DNA of 64,000 nt from positions 930,001-994,000 of the forward strand of contig CANMHG010000001.1 of NCBI GenBank assembly GCA_947497585.1, read 5' to 3'. The number at the start of each line of letters is the position of its first letter. Position 1 is the first letter of the stretch. The stretch comes from an uncultured Bacillaceae bacterium (GTDB lineage: Bacteria > Bacillota > Bacilli > Bacillales > Bacillaceae_L). Positions 61,255 through 64,000 of this stretch are shown here, one piece after another. The position numbers were made by a program, and so were the translations under genes. A model generated the notes under the pieces. It did not search any database and was not told the origin of the DNA. It saw only the letters and a program-made list of their open reading frames with translations.

Positions 61255-61787
61255 TGGTTTTTCCTCCAATATATTTATTCTTGCTTGTTTTTTCCACTCT
61301 ATGATTCATTCATTTATCTCTAAGAACGCAAAAAACCGCAAAGAACACATCGTTCCTTGCGGTAAACTTCAAAATTCAACGTTAATAAGAATAGATAAGC
61401 CTAAATAATAGTATTCAAATAAACCAAGAGAATAGTCCTTCTCATGGAACCTTATTTAAATACAAAAAACTGTACATCAAGCACAGCGTTTCATCTAATT
61501 CTTGATCGAATGTTTTACGCAATGTGTTCTTAACAATAAACTTTTAACCATAGCAAATAAGACGACCCTAGGACGTTATTTGTGGAAAAATAGTTTATTT
61601 ATGAAATTACTTAGTTAAGAACGACTCCCTGCATACAAACATTCTCCTTTTTACTTTTACTAATTTATAATATACTCCACCCTTTTATTATTGTCTAGAA
61701 TTTTTTCCTAAAATAGACAAGTTTTCCATTTGTACATGCATATACATACTAGTAGGGAAATTAAGACATGCTTAGGGGTGATTTTTA
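61255..61787. other. 530-bp gap with a terminator and a micro-ORF, no clear gene
   Basis: On the minus strand a strong AAGGAG precedes ATG 61634, whose frame is only MQGVVLN (stop at 61611). Several broken frames follow and a terminator lies at 61330-61363. The pattern suggests an unrecognised leftward RNA or the remains of a gene. Confidence 0.45.
61330..61363 (-). terminator. minus-strand terminator
   Basis: ACCGCAAGGAAC and GTTCTTTGCGGT pair with one mismatch, followed on the minus strand by TTTTTT. It lies upstream of the MutS2-like gene, so it must end a leftward transcript that starts near 61640. Confidence 0.75.
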
Positions 61788-62228
61788 ATGAAGCTGGTGT
61801 ACATAAGTAAAAAATGGATTATGTTCGTTTCATTCTGTTTTCTAGCAGCTATTACGAGTTGGTATGTGGTTGATCGTGAGACCTTGCCTACTGCCCAAGA
61901 TCAAAATCAAGAATTTGTTATAAATATGGTGACTGGGGAATTTAAGAGTAAAACTGAAGACGGAAAGGAAATAGAAGCTTATCGATGGGACCCAGGAACG
62001 ATCTATATTCCAAAAGGACAAAATGTAAAATTAAGTATTTACGGAGTGAATGGTAAAGAACATCCGTTCATAATTGAAGGTACCGATATCAAAGGAACTG
62101 TAACAAAGGGTAAAGAAACCATCGTCAATTTAAAGTTTGATGAAGAGGGTGTTTATCGCTTAATCTGTCTTACACACTCAGACATTGCACACAACGGGCC
62201 AATGATTGCTTATATTGTTGTTGATTAA
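61788..62228 (+). CDS. cupredoxin-domain protein
   Basis: 146 aa, ATG at 61788 with AGGGGTGAT upstream. An N-terminal transmembrane/signal helix (about 8-26) is followed by a cupredoxin-like beta-sandwich with copper-ligand candidates: His in GKEHPFIIEG, Cys and His in LICLTHSDIAHNG, and the later Met in GPMIAY. It is probably a membrane-anchored copper protein outside the cell, of the YcnJ/nitrosocyanin-like type. The electron partner is unknown. Confidence 0.85.
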   Translation: MKLVYISKKWIMFVSFCFLAAITSWYVVDRETLPTAQDQNQEFVINMVTGEFKSKTEDGKEIEAYRWDPGTIYIPKGQNVKLSIYGVNGKEHPFIIEGTDIKGTVTKGKETIVNLKFDEEGVYRLICLTHSDIAHNGPMIAYIVVD

Positions 62229-62230
62229 TA

Positions 62231-62266
62231 AAAAAAGCTCGGACGTAGTATCCGAGCTTTCCTTCT
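62231..62266. terminator. terminator between the cupredoxin and YdjO-like genes
   Basis: AAAGCTCGGA-CGTAGTA-TCCGAGCTTT: a perfect stem with T on both sides of the convergent genes. Confidence 0.8.
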
Positions 62267-62479
62267 TTAGCTTGTAGCTTTATTAATAGCACTATGGTTT
62301 GTAAGCGCTTGGAGCTCTCGAGTAGCTTCTACCATCTCACTGTTACACAATGGACAAGCTGGAATTTCCGTGCTTTTAAAATTATCTCGCAGCCAACATT
62401 TACACTCATCCGAAGAACATTCCCAAACTTTTGTTTCAACTTTTACTACTTCTTCTTCAAATTTTCTACCAAATGCCAT
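62267..62479 (-). CDS. YdjO-like cold-inducible zinc-ribbon protein
   Basis: 70 aa from the ATG at 62479, with GGAGG eight bases upstream. Four cysteines, C-x4-C-x-C and CPLC (VWECSSDECKCWLRDNF and PACPLCNSEM), form a zinc-ribbon-like site. The MAFGRK start and EVVKVETKVWEC fit the YdjO family, cold-induced in Bacillus. It may bind nucleic acid or protein; the function is unknown. Confidence 0.8.
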   Translation of the reverse strand: MAFGRKFEEEVVKVETKVWECSSDECKCWLRDNFKSTEIPACPLCNSEMVEATRELQALTNHSAINKATS

Positions 62480-62811
62480 AATTAATCCCTCCAAGCTACC
62501 AAAAAAACAACGTTGGATAGCAACAAATTTAATACCAGACCCATGGCTACCTACATTACCAAATTTGTAAAAGAAAAAAATTCACACACTATAAAAAGCC
62601 CCAAAACTATACTTTTTATAATAAGTGAATCTGCTACAAATTTATTTTAGTTAATTCGATAGATATTTATACATATAACTATACAGATAATTCACAAGCT
62701 AGTCAAACAATTCGTTTTCCAAATGTTTCTATTTGACATTTTCAGAATGAGAATAGTAGTAATTGGGCAAAATGGAGAACGATACATATTGTAAATTAAG
62801 GAGGAGTGTTC
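62480..62811. other. 330-bp gap without a gene
   Basis: It is AT-rich and contains the promoter and ribosome site (AAGGAGG) of the gene at 62812. I see no other feature. Confidence 0.5.
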
Positions 62812-63519
62812 ATGAGTTTAGAGTGGTTTTCAAGAATGGAAAATGCAGTAAGAGTAAGTCTACCAGATGTATGTGAAGGATTTGAGGATTTTGAGCTTCT
62901 ATTTGATACGGATACAACTGAACAGCATCCTTCTTTTATTTTCTCTGTTGACTTAGGAGAAGAAACTGATGAGTTTTGTGTTATCAACTTTGACACTATC
63001 AATCAAGAGTTTTATTCCTATCATTTTGACGAAGTTGCGGAACTACATGCAAAAGTACTATTTTCAAATCTTGATGAAATGCTTAGTTTCATCCATGCGG
63101 CCTTCCATGAGTATTTAGACGAATTCGATGATGAGTACGAAGATCTTCTTGAAGAAGACGAGGATGATGTACTAGATGAGATGTTTGGTGATGTTGTTTA
63201 CTCAGGAGACGATACTTACGAAGGCGATGTCTTTGATGAGCAAGATGAAGATTTCGAAGACGAAATTGAATGGATTTCAAATGACAAATATATTCATATT
63301 GAAGACAACAATCCATATCAAAACGTTGAGCACGCCATTTCTTATCGTTTAGGGAAACTAACAGATACCGGTGATGGTGTTCTTTTAAGAAACACGATTA
63401 CTAGAGAAAACGGAGAAGAAACGGAAGAAGAAGTTTTGCTTATTTTTAGGGAAGAAGAAGCTTCTTATATCATAGATTTAGTTAGTGAGTATTTGGGTAG
63501 TATGAATACACGGAAATAA
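62812..63519 (+). CDS. acidic hypothetical protein, 235 aa
   Basis: ATG at 62812, seven bases after AAGGAGG; the GTG at 62806 is too close to it. The N-terminal 100 residues form a mixed domain (SVDLGEETDEFCVINFDTI, SFIHAAFHEYLDEF). The middle is strongly acidic (about 105-150: DEYEDLLEEDEDDVLDEMFG), and the last 70 residues look like another small domain (LLIFREEEASYIIDLVSEYL). No family is recognised. The acidic segment could bind metal or a basic partner. Confidence 0.7.
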   Translation: MSLEWFSRMENAVRVSLPDVCEGFEDFELLFDTDTTEQHPSFIFSVDLGEETDEFCVINFDTINQEFYSYHFDEVAELHAKVLFSNLDEMLSFIHAAFHEYLDEFDDEYEDLLEEDEDDVLDEMFGDVVYSGDDTYEGDVFDEQDEDFEDEIEWISNDKYIHIEDNNPYQNVEHAISYRLGKLTDTGDGVLLRNTITRENGEETEEEVLLIFREEEASYIIDLVSEYLGSMNTRK

Positions 63520-63580
63520 GGTTTTAGGTTAGTGGTGGCCACTTTGAGGGTGGCCATTTTTTGGTTATAGACCTTAAAAT

Positions 63581-63835
63581 CCTGGATTTTCGTAAATATT
63601 TACCGATAAATGGATTTATCAACCTATAATTCCTGGATTTTCGAAAATATTTGCCGATTAATGGATTTATCGACCTATAATTCCTGGATTTTCAAAAGTA
63701 TTTGCCGATAAATGGATTTATCGACATTTAATTCCTGGATTTACAAAAATATTTGCCGATTAATGGATTTATCGACCTATAATTCCTGGATTTTCAAAAA
63801 TATCGGCTGATAAATGAACTTACCACCCCGCCCTA
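63581..63835. repeat. five tandem 51-bp units with CCTGGATTTT and CGATAAATGGATTTATCG
   Basis: CCTGGAT begins at 63581, 63632, 63683, 63734 and 63785, exactly every 51 bp. Each unit continues TTTGCCGATAAATGGATTTA, containing a hairpin (GATAAAT/ATTTATC). The copies differ at few positions (GATTAATGG in alternate units). The core resembles that of the array at 45240. Confidence 0.95.
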
Positions 63836-63907
63836 TCTATAAACTTAGTAAATAAAGGCACTTAATCCGGAGTTACGTGACCTCAAAACCAAGTTTCTCA
63901 GGGCACA

Positions 63908-63932
63908 TAAAAAGGCAGCCCTCAGGCTACCA
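63908..63932 (-). terminator. terminator of the gene entering from the right edge
   Basis: On the minus strand GGTAGCC-TGA-GGGCTGCC is followed by TTTTTATG. Confidence 0.7.
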
Positions 63933-63937
63933 CACAA

Positions 63938-64000
63938 CTAAGCAAAATATTCTTTATAATACCCGCCAACTTTACCAGTGTTATCAACGATAAAGTAAAA
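63938..64000 (-). CDS. C-terminal end of an unidentified gene
   Basis: The frame enters from beyond the right edge and ends at TAG 63938 after FYFIVDNTGKVGGYYKEYFA. Only 20 residues are visible, so the protein cannot be named. Confidence 0.55.
   Translation of the reverse strand, partial: FYFIVDNTGKVGGYYKEYFA

Noticed and set aside
63581..63835. CRISPR array
   Set aside because: The units are contiguous and almost fully identical, with no unique spacers and no cas genes.

Overview
The window is low-GC Firmicute DNA, most likely from an endospore-forming Bacillaceae. The support is the strong Shine-Dalgarno sites (GGAGG type), frequent TTG/GTG starts, a CwlJ-type germination hydrolase, a LysM/GH18 spore-type glucosaminidase, a YdjO-like zinc-ribbon protein, a thioredoxin-type ArsC, an Fnr-controlled NarK and a second ClpP. 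No rRNA, tRNA, CRISPR array, phage or transposase was seen.

Layout. Positions 1-4200 hold the 5' part of a relatively GC-rich medium-chain dehydrogenase and several small lipoproteins and membrane proteins. Positions 4200-9450 hold an arsenic-resistance operon read leftward: arsR, arsB, arsC, arsD, arsA, a tyrosine-phosphatase-like gene and, last, a HesB/IscA-like gene. That last gene has an in-frame TGA exactly where the conserved Fe-S cysteine belongs, followed by a hairpin that fits a bacterial SECIS element. It is therefore a strong selenoprotein candidate and the most interesting object here. Positions 9500-17700 hold a cysteine-desulfurase-like enzyme, a GDSL hydrolase, an M42 aminopeptidase, acetyltransferases, a YdcF-like protein apparently starting at ATA, a DinB protein and a HAD hydrolase.

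Positions 17700-22900 hold a modular repeat element, a frameshifted toast-rack lipoprotein, a promoter-structured RNA-terminator unit, a cNMP/CBS/DUF294 signalling protein coupled to a DnaQ-like exonuclease, and a LysM-CAP secreted protein. Positions 22900-37900 are a patchwork of small accessory genes: GNAT, NUDIX, methyltransferases, ASCH, DUF4256, several coiled-coil lipoproteins, and a glycerol-1-phosphate dehydrogenase coupled to a HAD phosphatase. Positions 38000-49450 hold an ECF-like sigma factor with clpP2, a prolyl oligopeptidase, narK with a perfect Fnr box, pepF, cwlJ and a GPH-family sugar symporter. Positions 49450-64000 hold the giant LysM/Ig-like/GH18 protein, an aminotransferase, a YkyA-type lipoprotein broken at a C-run, a MutS2-like protein without Smr domain, a cupredoxin and an acidic protein.

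Two themes cut across the window. First, three envelope-protein genes (18.3, 33.5 and 59.0 kb) are each broken by one base at or near a short homopolymer, which means sequence error, recent decay or slippage. Second, intergenic arrays recur with fixed periods: six 21-bp units at 15.5 kb; two copies of a four-hairpin element with 51-61-51 bp spacing at 17.8 and 49.5 kb; and two arrays of about 51 bp at 45.3 and 63.6 kb that share a GATAAAT/TTTATC core. All identifications come from reading the sequence and recalling families; no database search was run.
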